DNA of 8,473 bases from Solirubrobacterales bacterium (GTDB lineage Bacteria; Actinomycetota; Thermoleophilia; Solirubrobacterales; Solirubrobacteraceae). The stretch is from positions 1 through 8,473 of the forward strand of contig JAATFK010000086.1 in NCBI GenBank assembly GCA_015655225.1, given 5' to 3'. The notes under the pieces were generated by a model. It saw nothing but the letters and a program-made list of their open reading frames with translations, did no database searches and was not told where the DNA came from. The position numbers and the translations under genes are program-made. Numbering within the stretch: position 1 is the stretch's first letter; the number at the start of each line of letters is the position of its first letter. Positions 1-6,391 of this stretch are shown here, one piece after another.

Positions 1-1130
1 CGGCAGCGCTCCGCGTCGGTCGCCATCGCCGCGTGGTAGACGCCGGCGCCGCGGAAGCGCTCGACGCCCTCGGCGCGCAGCTCGCGCCAGCGGGCGCCGG
101 TCGCCATCACGACCGTGCGGGCGAGGACGAACTGGCCGTCGTCGAGGTCGACGCGCACCAGCCCCTCGGGCCCGCTCGCCAGCTCGACCGCTCTGTGGAA
201 GCTCGACAGGACGGCGTCGAAGCGGCGCGCCTGCAGCGTCGCCTTGCGCGTCAGCTCGGTCCCGGAGATTCCGGTCGGGAAGCCGAGGTAGTTCTCGATC
301 CGGGTGCTGGTGCCGGCCTGGCCGCCGGGCGCCCAGGCCTCCGCGACGAGCGTCCGAAGCCCCTCCGAGCCGCCGTAGACCGCCGCGGCCAGCCCGGCCG
401 GCCCGGCGCCGAGGACGACAAGGTCGAACCGCTCGCCGTCGACGTTCGCGCGCAGCCCGAGCGAGCGCGCGACCTGCGCGGCGGACGGGTTGCGCATCAC
501 GTTCGTCGCGTGCACGAGCACCGGCGTCTCCGCGCGCGGGATCTCGAGCCAGTCGAGCATCGCGGCGGACTCGTCGTCGGAGTCGGGGTCGTACCAGCGG
601 ACCGGGAGGAGGTTGCGCTCCAGCAGGTCGCGGACCTCGAACGCGCGTCGCGAGGTGCGGTCGGCGATCAGCCGCATCACGCCGTGGCCCTCGGCGACGT
701 GCCACTCGCGCCGCGCCAGCAGGGTGCGGAAGACCTGCTCGCCGAGCTCCGGCCAGCGCGCGAGCAGGTCGCGCAGGCCGAGGCGGTCGAACATGATCAC
801 GTCGGTCGGCTCAACCGCGACGCAGGCGCTGATCGTCGGCTCGCCGGTGAAGGCGGCGATGTCGCCGACGAAGGTGCCGGCGTCGATCTCCGCGACGTGG
901 ACGTCCTTGCCGGGCTTGCGGTCGATCAGCTCGACCCGGCCCTGCTCGATCGCGTAGAACGGCGCGTCGCGCACGGCGTGCTCGTAGAGGGTCTCGCCGG
1001 CCTCGAAGCCGCGGCGCTCGCCGTGCTTCGCCAGCCAGGTCAGCTTCGACTCGGAGAGTCGCGGGAAGAGGATCTCGTCGTCGAGATCGGGGAAGTGCTC
1101 GCTGCGGATCACGCGCGTCGTGGAAGCCAT
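1..1130 (-). CDS. Cyclic nucleotide-binding / thioredoxin reductase-like FAD oxidoreductase fusion (3' end cut off by window)
   Basis: Reading back from an ATG at 1128-1130, an open frame of 376 codons runs off the left edge without a stop. Residues ~15-140 form a cNMP-binding (CRP-like) domain, with FEAGETLYE near 45 and VGDIAAFTGEP near 91. Residues ~145-230 resemble a thioredoxin/glutaredoxin fold without a CxxC (RWYDPDSDD, then MRNPSAAQVARSLGL). From ~232 comes a thioredoxin-reductase FAD domain: the Rossmann motif LVVLGAGPAGLAAA, then GGQAGTSTRIENYLGFP and GISGTEL at ~270-290. Where low-Mr thioredoxin reductases carry CATC, this protein reads GVYHAAMATDAERC, so both redox cysteines are missing. 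The family is annotated as cNMP-binding thioredoxin reductase; without the dithiol it probably does not reduce thioredoxin in the classical way. It is presumably a cytoplasmic FAD/NAD(P)H oxidoreductase with a nucleotide- or redox-sensing front end. The gene diverges from the aldo/keto reductase, 85 bp away. The family is clear; the substrate is unknown. Confidence 0.9.
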   Translation of the reverse strand, partial: MASTTRVIRSEHFPDLDDEILFPRLSESKLTWLAKHGERRGFEAGETLYEHAVRDAPFYAIEQGRVELIDRKPGKDVHVAEIDAGTFVGDIAAFTGEPTISACVAVEPTDVIMFDRLGLRDLLARWPELGEQVFRTLLARREWHVAEGHGVMRLIADRTSRRAFEVRDLLERNLLPVRWYDPDSDDESAAMLDWLEIPRAETPVLVHATNVMRNPSAAQVARSLGLRANVDGERFDLVVLGAGPAGLAAAVYGGSEGLRTLVAEAWAPGGQAGTSTRIENYLGFPTGISGTELTRKATLQARRFDAVLSSFHRAVELASGPEGLVRVDLDDGQFVLARTVVMATGARWRELRAEGVERFRGAGVYHAAMATDAERC

Positions 1131-1215
1131 CCCTTCAGGCTAGCGGCAGGTGCAACGAGCGCCAGGCGGGACGGGGCTCCGTGTGGCGAGGCCCGGGCGC
1201 GAGCAGACTCGGTCC

Positions 1216-2107
1216 ATGACCACCTCCCACACCTCCTTCCTGGGCGACCAGCCGATCGGCCGCATCGGCTTCGGCGCGATGCAGCTCGCCGGCCCCGGCG
1301 TGATGGGCCCGCCGCGCGACCCGGACGCGGCGCGTGCGGTGCTGCGGCGTGCGATCGAGCTGGGCGTCGACCACATCGACGCCTCCCAGTACTACGGCCC
1401 CGACGTCGTCAACGACCTGATCCGCGAGACCCTCTATCCGTATCCCGACACGCTCAAGCTGGTGACGAAGGTCGGCGCCCGCCGCGACGCCGAGGGCGCG
1501 TGGCTGCCGGCGCTCGCGCCCGACGAGCTGCGCCAGGGCGTCGAGGACAACCTGCGCTCGCTGCGGATCGCAGCGCATCGACCTCGTGAACCTGCGCGTC
1601 GCCGCCGACGACGGCGGCCCCGGCGTGCCCGAGCCGGAGCAGCTGGAGGCCCTGCGCGAGCTGCGCGACGAGGGCAAGCTCGCGATGATCGGGGTCTCGA
1701 ACGTGACGCTGGAGGGCGCGCGTCGCGCGCTCGAGCTGGTCGAGGTGGCGGAGGTGCAGAACGCCTACAGCGTGCTCGACCGCACCGCCGAGCCGCTGGT
1801 GGAGCTGTGCCGCGAGCACGAGATCGCGTTCGTCCCGTTCTTCCCGCTCGGCTCGGCGTTCGCGGGCGGCCCGAGACGGCTCGCGGCCGAGCCGGCGATC
1901 GCGACGGTCGCGGGAAAGCACGGGGCGACGCCGTCGCAGGTCGCCCTCGCGTGGCTGCTCGCGCGCTATGACCGGATCCTGCTGATCCCAGGCACCACCT
2001 CGGTCGCCCACCTCGAGGAGAACCTGGCGGCGGCGGATGTCACGCTCGACGCCGAGGACCTGGCGACGCTCGACGGGGTCAAGCCGGCGGGAAACCCGCT
2101 GCACTGA
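1216..2107 (+). pseudogene. Aldo/keto reductase, PdxI/YdbC-like, frameshifted
   Basis: The first part begins at ATG 1216 and reads in frame to about 1569 (118 codons); the rest continues one frame over from 1571 to the TGA at 2105-2107. Removing one base near 1570 gives ~296 residues, normal for the family, and restores the continuous NLRSLRIQRIDLVNLRV. Opening GFGAMQLAGPGVMGPPRD and ARRDAEGAWLPA closely resemble my recollection of E. coli YdbC/PdxI, an NADPH-dependent pyridoxal reductase. Catalytic Asp55 (HIDAS), Tyr60 and Lys85 (LVTKVG) are visible; the usual histidine position falls in DLVNLR, as in YdbC-type proteins. The C-terminal half keeps GVSNVT, the barrel, and the cofactor-binding IPGTTSVAHLEENLAAA. 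The ribosome site is weak (only GAGCAG-like purines). Conservation on both sides implies a recent break or a sequencing error. A functional product would be a cytoplasmic NAD(P)H carbonyl reductase; exact substrate uncertain. Confidence 0.85.
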
Positions 2108-2118
2108 GAGCGCGCGGG

Positions 2119-2134
2119 GGCGCCGCTAGGCGCC
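2119..2134. terminator. Possible hairpin between convergent genes
   Basis: GGCGCC, a GCTA loop and GGCGCC could fold into a six-pair GC hairpin in either transcript. It lies just past the aldo/keto reductase stop and contains the tetR stop codon in its loop. There is no T-tract on either side, so intrinsic termination is only a possibility; in GC-rich DNA such a repeat may also be chance. Confidence 0.25.
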
Positions 2135-2686
2135 GTGGCCGCGGAGGAAGCGGTCCAGGAGCTGGCGCGGCTCGGGCGGGCCTTCGGGCGGCGCGATCCC
2201 GAGCGCCGCGTCGACGCCGTAGGCGAGCAGCGGGCCGATCAGCGCGTTGACGGCGTGCGCCGGCGGCTCGTCGACCAGCTCGCCGGCGCGCTGATAGCCG
2301 GCGACCAGCTCCCGCAGGCGCGCCTGGAGCGCCAGCGGCTCGCGCAGGAGGTCCTCCAGCTCGGGGTTGCGGGACGCTTCGAGGATCAGGACGAGCCGCA
2401 GTCTCGGATGCACGCGGAAGAGGCGGGCGTAGTACTCGAGCACCCGCAGGAGGTCGGCCTCGAGGTCGCCGGAGGAGGCGAAGCTCGGGTCCGCCAGCTG
2501 GGAGAGGTCGCGGTGGATCGCCGCGAGGACGAGGCTCCGCTTGTTGCCGAAGCGGCGGAAGAGCGTCACCTCGTTGACGCCCGCGGCCGCGGCGATCTGC
2601 CGCGTCGTCGCCCCCGCGTAGCCGTGCGCGACGACGGTCGCGACGACCGCGTCGAGGATCGCGTCCTCCGTCACCCGAGCGGCCAT
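2126..2686 (-). CDS. TetR/AcrR family transcriptional regulator
   Basis: The 186-residue protein has the TetR layout. The N-terminal DNA-binding domain (residues ~6-50) contains the helix-turn-helix TTRQIAAAAGVNEVTLFRRF and the following GNKRSLVLAAI; the remaining ~135 residues form the variable helical ligand/dimer domain. The chosen start, ATG at 2686, has a clear GAGGGGG ribosome site a few bases upstream (2691-2696 on the minus strand). It is transcribed away from the Usp-like gene, with 146 bp between them, and a 22-bp palindrome in that gap is a good candidate for its operator. By the usual logic of divergent TetR genes it represses itself and perhaps the neighbour; this is inference. 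The inducer cannot be read from the sequence. The stop lies 18 bp from the convergent aldo/keto reductase stop. Confidence 0.9.
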   Translation of the reverse strand: MAARVTEDAILDAVVATVVAHGYAGATTRQIAAAAGVNEVTLFRRFGNKRSLVLAAIHRDLSQLADPSFASSGDLEADLLRVLEYYARLFRVHPRLRLVLILEASRNPELEDLLREPLALQARLRELVAGYQRAGELVDEPPAHAVNALIGPLLAYGVDAALGIAPPEGPPEPRQLLDRFLRGHGA

Positions 2687-2767
2687 CGTTCCCCCTCGCG
2701 GCGCCGGCCCTCGCCGGCCCGGCCCGCCGCTCCCGTGGGACGCCGTTCCCCAACACCGGTTTCAGGC

Positions 2768-2773
2768 TTGACA
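2768..2773 (+). promoter_or_regulatory. Consensus -35-like hexamer (TTGACA) upstream of the Usp-like gene
   Basis: TTGACA stands alone in an AT-richer stretch of the divergent intergenic region. No convincing -10 lies 16-18 bp downstream: that position falls on the palindrome at 2787-2808. The -10-like TAAGAT at 2782-2787 is only 8 bp away. It is recorded as a probable promoter element without an assigned partner. Confidence 0.35.
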
Positions 2774-2778
2774 GCCAT

Positions 2779-2787
2779 GATTAAGAT
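2779..2787 (+). promoter_or_regulatory. GATTAAGAT motif, copy 1
   Basis: GATTAAGAT followed by GTA precedes the Usp-like gene. Nearly the same 12 bases recur at 3292-3303, before the dehydrogenase operon. TAAGAT fits a -10 box (TAnnnT), so both copies may be promoter elements or sites for a shared regulator. The last base overlaps the start of the palindrome. Confidence 0.35.
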
Positions 2788-2808
2788 GTAAGCAAGCACT
2801 TGCACACA
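2787..2808. promoter_or_regulatory. 22-bp palindrome, candidate TetR operator
   Basis: The pattern is TGT-N2-GCAAG-N2-CTTGC-N2-ACA, with all eight specified pairs complementary, centred between 2797 and 2798. It lies in the gap between the divergent tetR (start 2686) and Usp-like (start 2833) genes, just after promoter-like elements. The length and symmetry suit a TetR-family dimer, so binding by the adjacent regulator is the simplest reading. This is inferred from position and symmetry. Confidence 0.5.
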
Positions 2809-2832
2809 GTAGCACGACCGACGGGAGTCGCC

Positions 2833-3279
2833 ATGCCTGACCGTGTCCTGATCCTCGCGAACGAGTTCATCGTCGACGCCGACCGCTCGCTTCCCACCGA
2901 CGTGCGTGAGCGGGCCGACCGGCCGCACGACGTCCTCGTCGTCGCGCCCCTGCTGACCACGCGACTGCAGTCCTACGCCTCCGACGTGGACGGCGCCCGC
3001 GCCGACGCCGAGCGGCGGCTGACGCGGATCGCCGCCGACATCGAGCGGCGCGGGACCGCCCCGCGCACCGTCGTCGGGGACGAGAACCAGCTCGTCGCCG
3101 TCGAGGACGCGCTCGCCTGGTTCGACGCCGACGTCTGCGTCGTCGTCAGCCATGCCCGGGGCTGCGCCAACTACCACGAGCGCAAGGTCGCCCAGCGGAT
3201 TCGCGACACCTTCGCCCTGCCGACGATCAACCTCGTCGTCGACGAGGAGGGACGCCTGACCGGTTCGGAGGCGATTTGA
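2833..3279 (+). CDS. Universal stress protein-like hypothetical protein
   Basis: The product is 148 residues, starting at ATG 2833 behind GGGAG at 2823-2827. An in-frame TTG at 2800 would lie inside the palindrome and lacks a ribosome site, so it was not chosen. The pattern suggests a Rossmann-like alpha/beta fold similar to UspA: an N-terminal strand DRVLILANEF, a second strand HDVLVVAPLL, a helix rich in A/R/D (GARADAERRLTRIAADIE), a strand RTVVGDENQLVAVEDAL, then DADVCVVVSHARGCANY and a closing strand PTINLVVDEEGRL. A classic G-2x-G-9x-G-S/T ATP-binding motif is not obvious, so nucleotide binding is unproven. No signal peptide or membrane segment is visible, so it is probably cytoplasmic. 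It stands alone in its transcription unit and diverges from a TetR gene. The function is unknown; the fold assignment is from pattern only. Confidence 0.75.
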   Translation: MPDRVLILANEFIVDADRSLPTDVRERADRPHDVLVVAPLLTTRLQSYASDVDGARADAERRLTRIAADIERRGTAPRTVVGDENQLVAVEDALAWFDADVCVVVSHARGCANYHERKVAQRIRDTFALPTINLVVDEEGRLTGSEAI

Positions 3280-3291
3280 AACTGAGGCCTC

Positions 3292-3300
3292 GATTAAGAT
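3292..3300 (+). promoter_or_regulatory. GATTAAGAT motif, copy 2
   Basis: GATTAAGAT followed by CTA is a near-copy of the 2779-2790 motif. It lies about 100 bp before the TTG start of the cytochrome gene. TTGAAA at 3276-3281 lies upstream, but the 13-bp gap to TAAGAT is short for a sigma-70-type promoter. It is a likely part of the operon's control region. Confidence 0.35.
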
Positions 3301-3301
3301 C

Positions 3302-3318
3302 TACTCATCGTATGAATA
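3302..3318. promoter_or_regulatory. Small palindrome upstream of the dehydrogenase operon
   Basis: TA-N-TCAT-CGT-ATGA-N-TA is a 17-bp near-perfect dyad in the 116-bp gap before the operon. It is a candidate repressor or activator site next to the GATTAAGAT motif. The symmetry is real, but the site is short and no regulator gene is adjacent. Confidence 0.3.
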
Positions 3319-3395
3319 CTGACCTCTCGCTGAACCGAGCGTTGCGGACCCAATAGGCTCGCCTCGCGTCAGGTCGCTCACGGGAGGGAGCTCGC

Positions 3396-3848
3396 TTGCC
3401 TCGAGAGAGGGTCAATTATGCTGCGCGCGGCGTTCTCGCCGGGGCGCTCGCACTGCTGCTGGCGGCCGCGGCGCTCGCCGGCTGCGGCGGTGGCAAGAAG
3501 GCGCCCACGACCGCGAGCAGCGCACCGGCGACCGCCGCGACGACCGCGACCACGGGCACCGCGACGACCAGCACCACCGCGTCGGTCACGGCCGGCGCGT
3601 CGCTCTTCACCGCGAGATGCGCGAGCTGCCACACGCTCGCCGCCGCGCACGCGACTGGAAAGGTCGGCCCCGACCTCGACTACGTCCAGCCGACCGTCGC
3701 GCAGACCGAGGCGACGATCGCCTCCGGGATGAGAGGCTCGACCGCCACGATGCCGGCCGGCCTGCTGAGAGGCCAGCAGGCCGCCGACGTCGCCGCCTAC
3801 CTCGCCCAGGTCGCCAAACGCTCGAACGTCAAGCTGGCCAACCCCTAG
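3396..3848 (+). CDS. Monohaem cytochrome c lipoprotein, electron acceptor of the dehydrogenase complex
   Basis: The 150-residue protein starts at TTG 3396, supported by a GGGAGGGAG ribosome site 6-8 bp upstream; the ATG at 3418 is in another frame. Residues 1-30 form a lipoprotein signal with a hydrophobic stretch ending in the lipobox LAGC (Cys30). A flexible Ala/Thr-rich linker (~36-64) follows, then a class I cytochrome c domain: CASCH at 75-79 binds haem covalently, GPDL follows at 91-94, and Met119 in ATMPAG is the likely axial ligand. It would sit on the outer face of the membrane and take electrons from the GMC flavoprotein encoded downstream. Classical gluconate dehydrogenases use a larger triheme cytochrome; a single-haem lipoprotein is a simpler variant. 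It is the first gene of a tight operon, with 10 bp before the next. Three of its seven arginines are AGA. Confidence 0.9.
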   Translation: MPRERVNYAARGVLAGALALLLAAAALAGCGGGKKAPTTASSAPATAATTATTGTATTSTTASVTAGASLFTARCASCHTLAAAHATGKVGPDLDYVQPTVAQTEATIASGMRGSTATMPAGLLRGQQAADVAAYLAQVAKRSNVKLANP

Positions 3849-3858
3849 GAGAGGCGCG

Positions 3859-4614
3859 ATGGACCGATCGAACAAGGGCGTCTCGCGCCGACAGCTGCTG
3901 CGCGGCGCCGCCGCGGCAGGGGGCGGGATCGCGCTCGCGGGGCTCGGCGCCGCGCAGGCGACCGACCAGACCGCGGCCGCCGAGCCGGCGCGCCTGAGAG
4001 CGCTGACGAGAGACGAGGCCGCGATCGCCGGCGCGATGGCCGACCGCGTCTTCCCCAGAGACGGCAGCAGCCCGTCGGCCACCGACCTCGGCTTCGTCGC
4101 CTACCTCGACGGCCAGCTGGCGGGCGGCTGGGGCTCGGGCGAGCGCTTCTATCGCCAGGGCCCGTTCGTCGAGCCGCAGACGAGCGGCCACGGCTACCAG
4201 CTGTCGCTGACGCCGCGCGAGGTCTACCGCCGGGTCCTGCCGGAGGTCGACGCCTACGCGCGCAGAGCGCACCACAGAGGGTTCGTCGACCTCTCCCCGT
4301 CTCAGCAGGACGCGGTCCTGACCGCGCTGGAGAACGGCAGAGTCGACCTCGGCCTCGCCTCCAGCCCGAACGGCTTCACCTCGGCGAGCTTCTTCACGAT
4401 GTTCCTCCAGAACGTGACCGAGGCGCTGTTCGCCGACCCGGTCTACGGCGGCAACAAGAACAGAGCCGGCTGGAGATGGATCGACTACCCGGGCGATCCG
4501 ATGGCGTACGGCGACGACTACTTCACGATCTTCAGCCATCGCGACGACGACTACGAGGTCGCGCCGCAATCGGCGGCCGACGCGATGAAGTCCCCATTGA
4601 TGCGGAGAATGTGA
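3859..4614 (+). CDS. Gluconate 2-dehydrogenase subunit 3-family protein with Tat signal
   Basis: The 251-residue protein starts at ATG 3859, with AGGAGAGG overlapping the preceding stop. The N-terminus carries a twin-arginine signal: SRRQLLRG at residues ~9-16, then a hydrophobic Ala/Gly stretch to about residue 40. The mature part fits the gluconate 2-dehydrogenase subunit 3 family: LTRDEAAIAGAMADRVFPRDG at ~49-69, a central helical region with QLSLTPREVYRRVLPEVDAYARRAH, then FFTMFLQNVTEALFADPVYGGN and a Trp/Tyr-rich end (GWRWIDYPG). In known complexes this small subunit pairs with the FAD subunit and supplies the Tat signal that carries the signal-less flavoprotein across the membrane. That role is expected here, since the next gene has no signal peptide and starts 7 bp downstream. 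About 9 of 23 arginines are AGA. Confidence 0.9.
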   Translation: MDRSNKGVSRRQLLRGAAAAGGGIALAGLGAAQATDQTAAAEPARLRALTRDEAAIAGAMADRVFPRDGSSPSATDLGFVAYLDGQLAGGWGSGERFYRQGPFVEPQTSGHGYQLSLTPREVYRRVLPEVDAYARRAHHRGFVDLSPSQQDAVLTALENGRVDLGLASSPNGFTSASFFTMFLQNVTEALFADPVYGGNKNRAGWRWIDYPGDPMAYGDDYFTIFSHRDDDYEVAPQSAADAMKSPLMRRM

Positions 4615-4621
4615 GGCGAGG

Positions 4622-6391
4622 ATGGCCACGATCAAGCACGAGAAGGTCGACGCGGTCTGCATCGGCGTCGGCTGGACCGGCGGCATCCTCGCCGCCGAGC
4701 TGTGCAGAGCGGGGATGAAGGTCGTCGGGCTGGAGCGTGGCCGCGACCGCGGCGAGGCGAACTTCGCCAACAACGACGACCACGACGAGCTGAAGTTCGC
4801 GATCCGCAGCGAGCTGTTCCAGGACGCCGCCGTCGAGACGCAGACCGTCCGCCACACCACGGCTGAGCACGCGCTGCCGATGCGCTACATCGGCGCCTGG
4901 CTGCCGGGGACCGGGGTCGGCGGCGCGGGCGTGCACTGGAACGGGCAGACGTGGCGCTTTCACCCGAGCGACTTCGTCTACAGAACCCACTACACGCAGA
5001 GATACGGGAAGGACATCTTCCCGTCGGACATGCGCCAGCGCGACTGGGGCATCACGTACGAGACGCTCGAGCCGTACTTCAACACGTTCGAGGACATGGC
5101 CGGCATCTCCGGCAAGGCTGGGGTCCTCAACGGCAGAGTGCAGGAGGGCGGCAACCCGTTCGAGGGCTCGCGCTCGAAGGAGTACCCGACGCCGCCGATG
5201 ATCTCCTCCAGAGCCGGCTCGGCCTTCGCCACCGCGGCCGCGAGCCTCGGCCACAAGCCGTTCCCGACGCCGTCGGCGAACCTCAGCGTCGCCTACACGA
5301 ACCCGGAGGGCGTGTCCCGCAACCACTGCCTCTACTGCGGCTACTGCGAGCGCTTCGGCTGCGAGGTCGGCGCGAAGGCCGACCCGACCGTCACGGTGAT
5401 CCCGGTCGCGAAGAGAACCGGCAACTTCGAGCTGCGCCCGCACGCGTGGGTCCACCGCATCCAGCACGACGGCAAGAGAGCGACGGGCGTCCTCTACACC
5501 GACGAGGCCGGGCGCACGCACGAGCAGCCGGCGGACATCGTCCTGCTCACGTCGTTCATGTTCAACAACGCGCGGCTGCTGCTGCTGTCGAGAATGGGGA
5601 CGCCGTACGACCCGAAGACGGAGAAGGGCGCGGTCGGCCGCAACTTCGCCTACCAGACGGGTGGCGGCGGAGCGGTCGGGACGTTCGCCGACGAGGACGA
5701 CTTCAACCTGTTCATGGGCTCGGGCGCGAACGGGATGGCGATCGACGACTACAACGGCGACAACTTCGACCACCACGGGCTCGGGTTCGTCGGCGGCGGC
5801 AACATCAGCCTCGGCAGCAGCGGCTCGCGGCCGATCCAGTCGCAGCACCCGGCGCCCAGCGGGGCGACCTGGGGCCTGGAGTGGAAGCGCTCGATCCGCA
5901 ACACCTACCGGCGCACGGTCTCGATCGGCGCACAGGCCGAGAGTCCCGCCTACCGCCAGCACTACGTCGACCTCGACCCGACCTACCGGGACGCGTTCGG
6001 CGATCCGCTGCTGCGGATCACGTTCGACTGGGAGCCGAACGAGCGCAGAATGATGGACTACCTCGGTCGCAGAGTCGAGCCGTTGATGAGAGCGATGAGA
6101 CCGACGGCGATGACCGGTGGGCCGGGCGTCCTGCCCCCGCACTTCGACACCGTCCCCTATCAATCGACGCACGTGACCGGCGGGACGATCATGGGCGATG
6201 ACCCGAAGGAGACGGTCGTCAACGACTACCTCCAGATGTGGGACTTCCCCAACGTGTTCGTCATCGGGGCGTCGAACTATCCGCAGAACGCCGGGTTCAA
6301 CCCGACCGGTACGCTCGGCGCGCTCGCCTACCGGGCCGCCGACGGCGTCGTCAACCACTACCGCAGAAACCCGGGACCGATCCGCTCCTAG
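4622..6391 (+). CDS. GMC family FAD-dependent oxidoreductase, catalytic subunit of a gluconate/sugar dehydrogenase-like complex
   Basis: The 589-residue flavoprotein starts at ATG 4622, with GAGGCGAGG just upstream. The N-terminal FAD-binding segment is VDAVCIGVGWTGGILAAELC, followed by VVGLERG; GTGVGGAGVHWNGQ near residue 100 is a second GMC signature. The C-terminus has STHVTGGTIMG with candidate catalytic His517, and NPTGTLGALAYRAADG with Asn560, the usual His/Asn pair. A cysteine cluster C236-X2-C239-X2-C242-X4-C247 resembles the iron-sulphur segment of membrane-bound FAD glucose/gluconate dehydrogenases and could relay electrons to the cytochrome. There is no signal peptide; export is probably by hitchhiking with the Tat subunit. 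The complex would oxidise a sugar, sugar acid or alcohol outside the membrane; the substrate cannot be told from sequence. Its stop overlaps the convergent tetR stop by two bases. About 13 of 43 arginines are AGA. Confidence 0.93.
   Translation: MATIKHEKVDAVCIGVGWTGGILAAELCRAGMKVVGLERGRDRGEANFANNDDHDELKFAIRSELFQDAAVETQTVRHTTAEHALPMRYIGAWLPGTGVGGAGVHWNGQTWRFHPSDFVYRTHYTQRYGKDIFPSDMRQRDWGITYETLEPYFNTFEDMAGISGKAGVLNGRVQEGGNPFEGSRSKEYPTPPMISSRAGSAFATAAASLGHKPFPTPSANLSVAYTNPEGVSRNHCLYCGYCERFGCEVGAKADPTVTVIPVAKRTGNFELRPHAWVHRIQHDGKRATGVLYTDEAGRTHEQPADIVLLTSFMFNNARLLLLSRMGTPYDPKTEKGAVGRNFAYQTGGGGAVGTFADEDDFNLFMGSGANGMAIDDYNGDNFDHHGLGFVGGGNISLGSSGSRPIQSQHPAPSGATWGLEWKRSIRNTYRRTVSIGAQAESPAYRQHYVDLDPTYRDAFGDPLLRITFDWEPNERRMMDYLGRRVEPLMRAMRPTAMTGGPGVLPPHFDTVPYQSTHVTGGTIMGDDPKETVVNDYLQMWDFPNVFVIGASNYPQNAGFNPTGTLGALAYRAADGVVNHYRRNPGPIRS

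Noticed and set aside
33..1589. 518-codon open frame on the plus strand
   Set aside because: It is antisense to the cNMP/TrxR-like gene, runs into the reductase in the wrong frame, and its product is low-complexity Arg/Ala/Gly text typical of GC-rich shadow frames.
2800..2832. Upstream in-frame TTG start for the Usp-like gene
   Set aside because: It lies inside the palindrome and has no ribosome site, whereas ATG 2833 has GGGAG at proper spacing.
2671..3177. 168-codon minus-strand open frame across the TetR/Usp gap
   Set aside because: It would cover the palindrome and promoter-like elements and is antisense to the Usp-like gene; no domain is visible.
3418..3732. ATG-started open frame inside the cytochrome gene
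   Set aside because: Different frame from the CASCH-containing protein; product is Arg/Pro-rich noise.
3829..4860. 343-codon minus-strand open frame
   Set aside because: Antisense to the Tat subunit and GMC start; repetitive Val/Arg/Ala composition with no domain.
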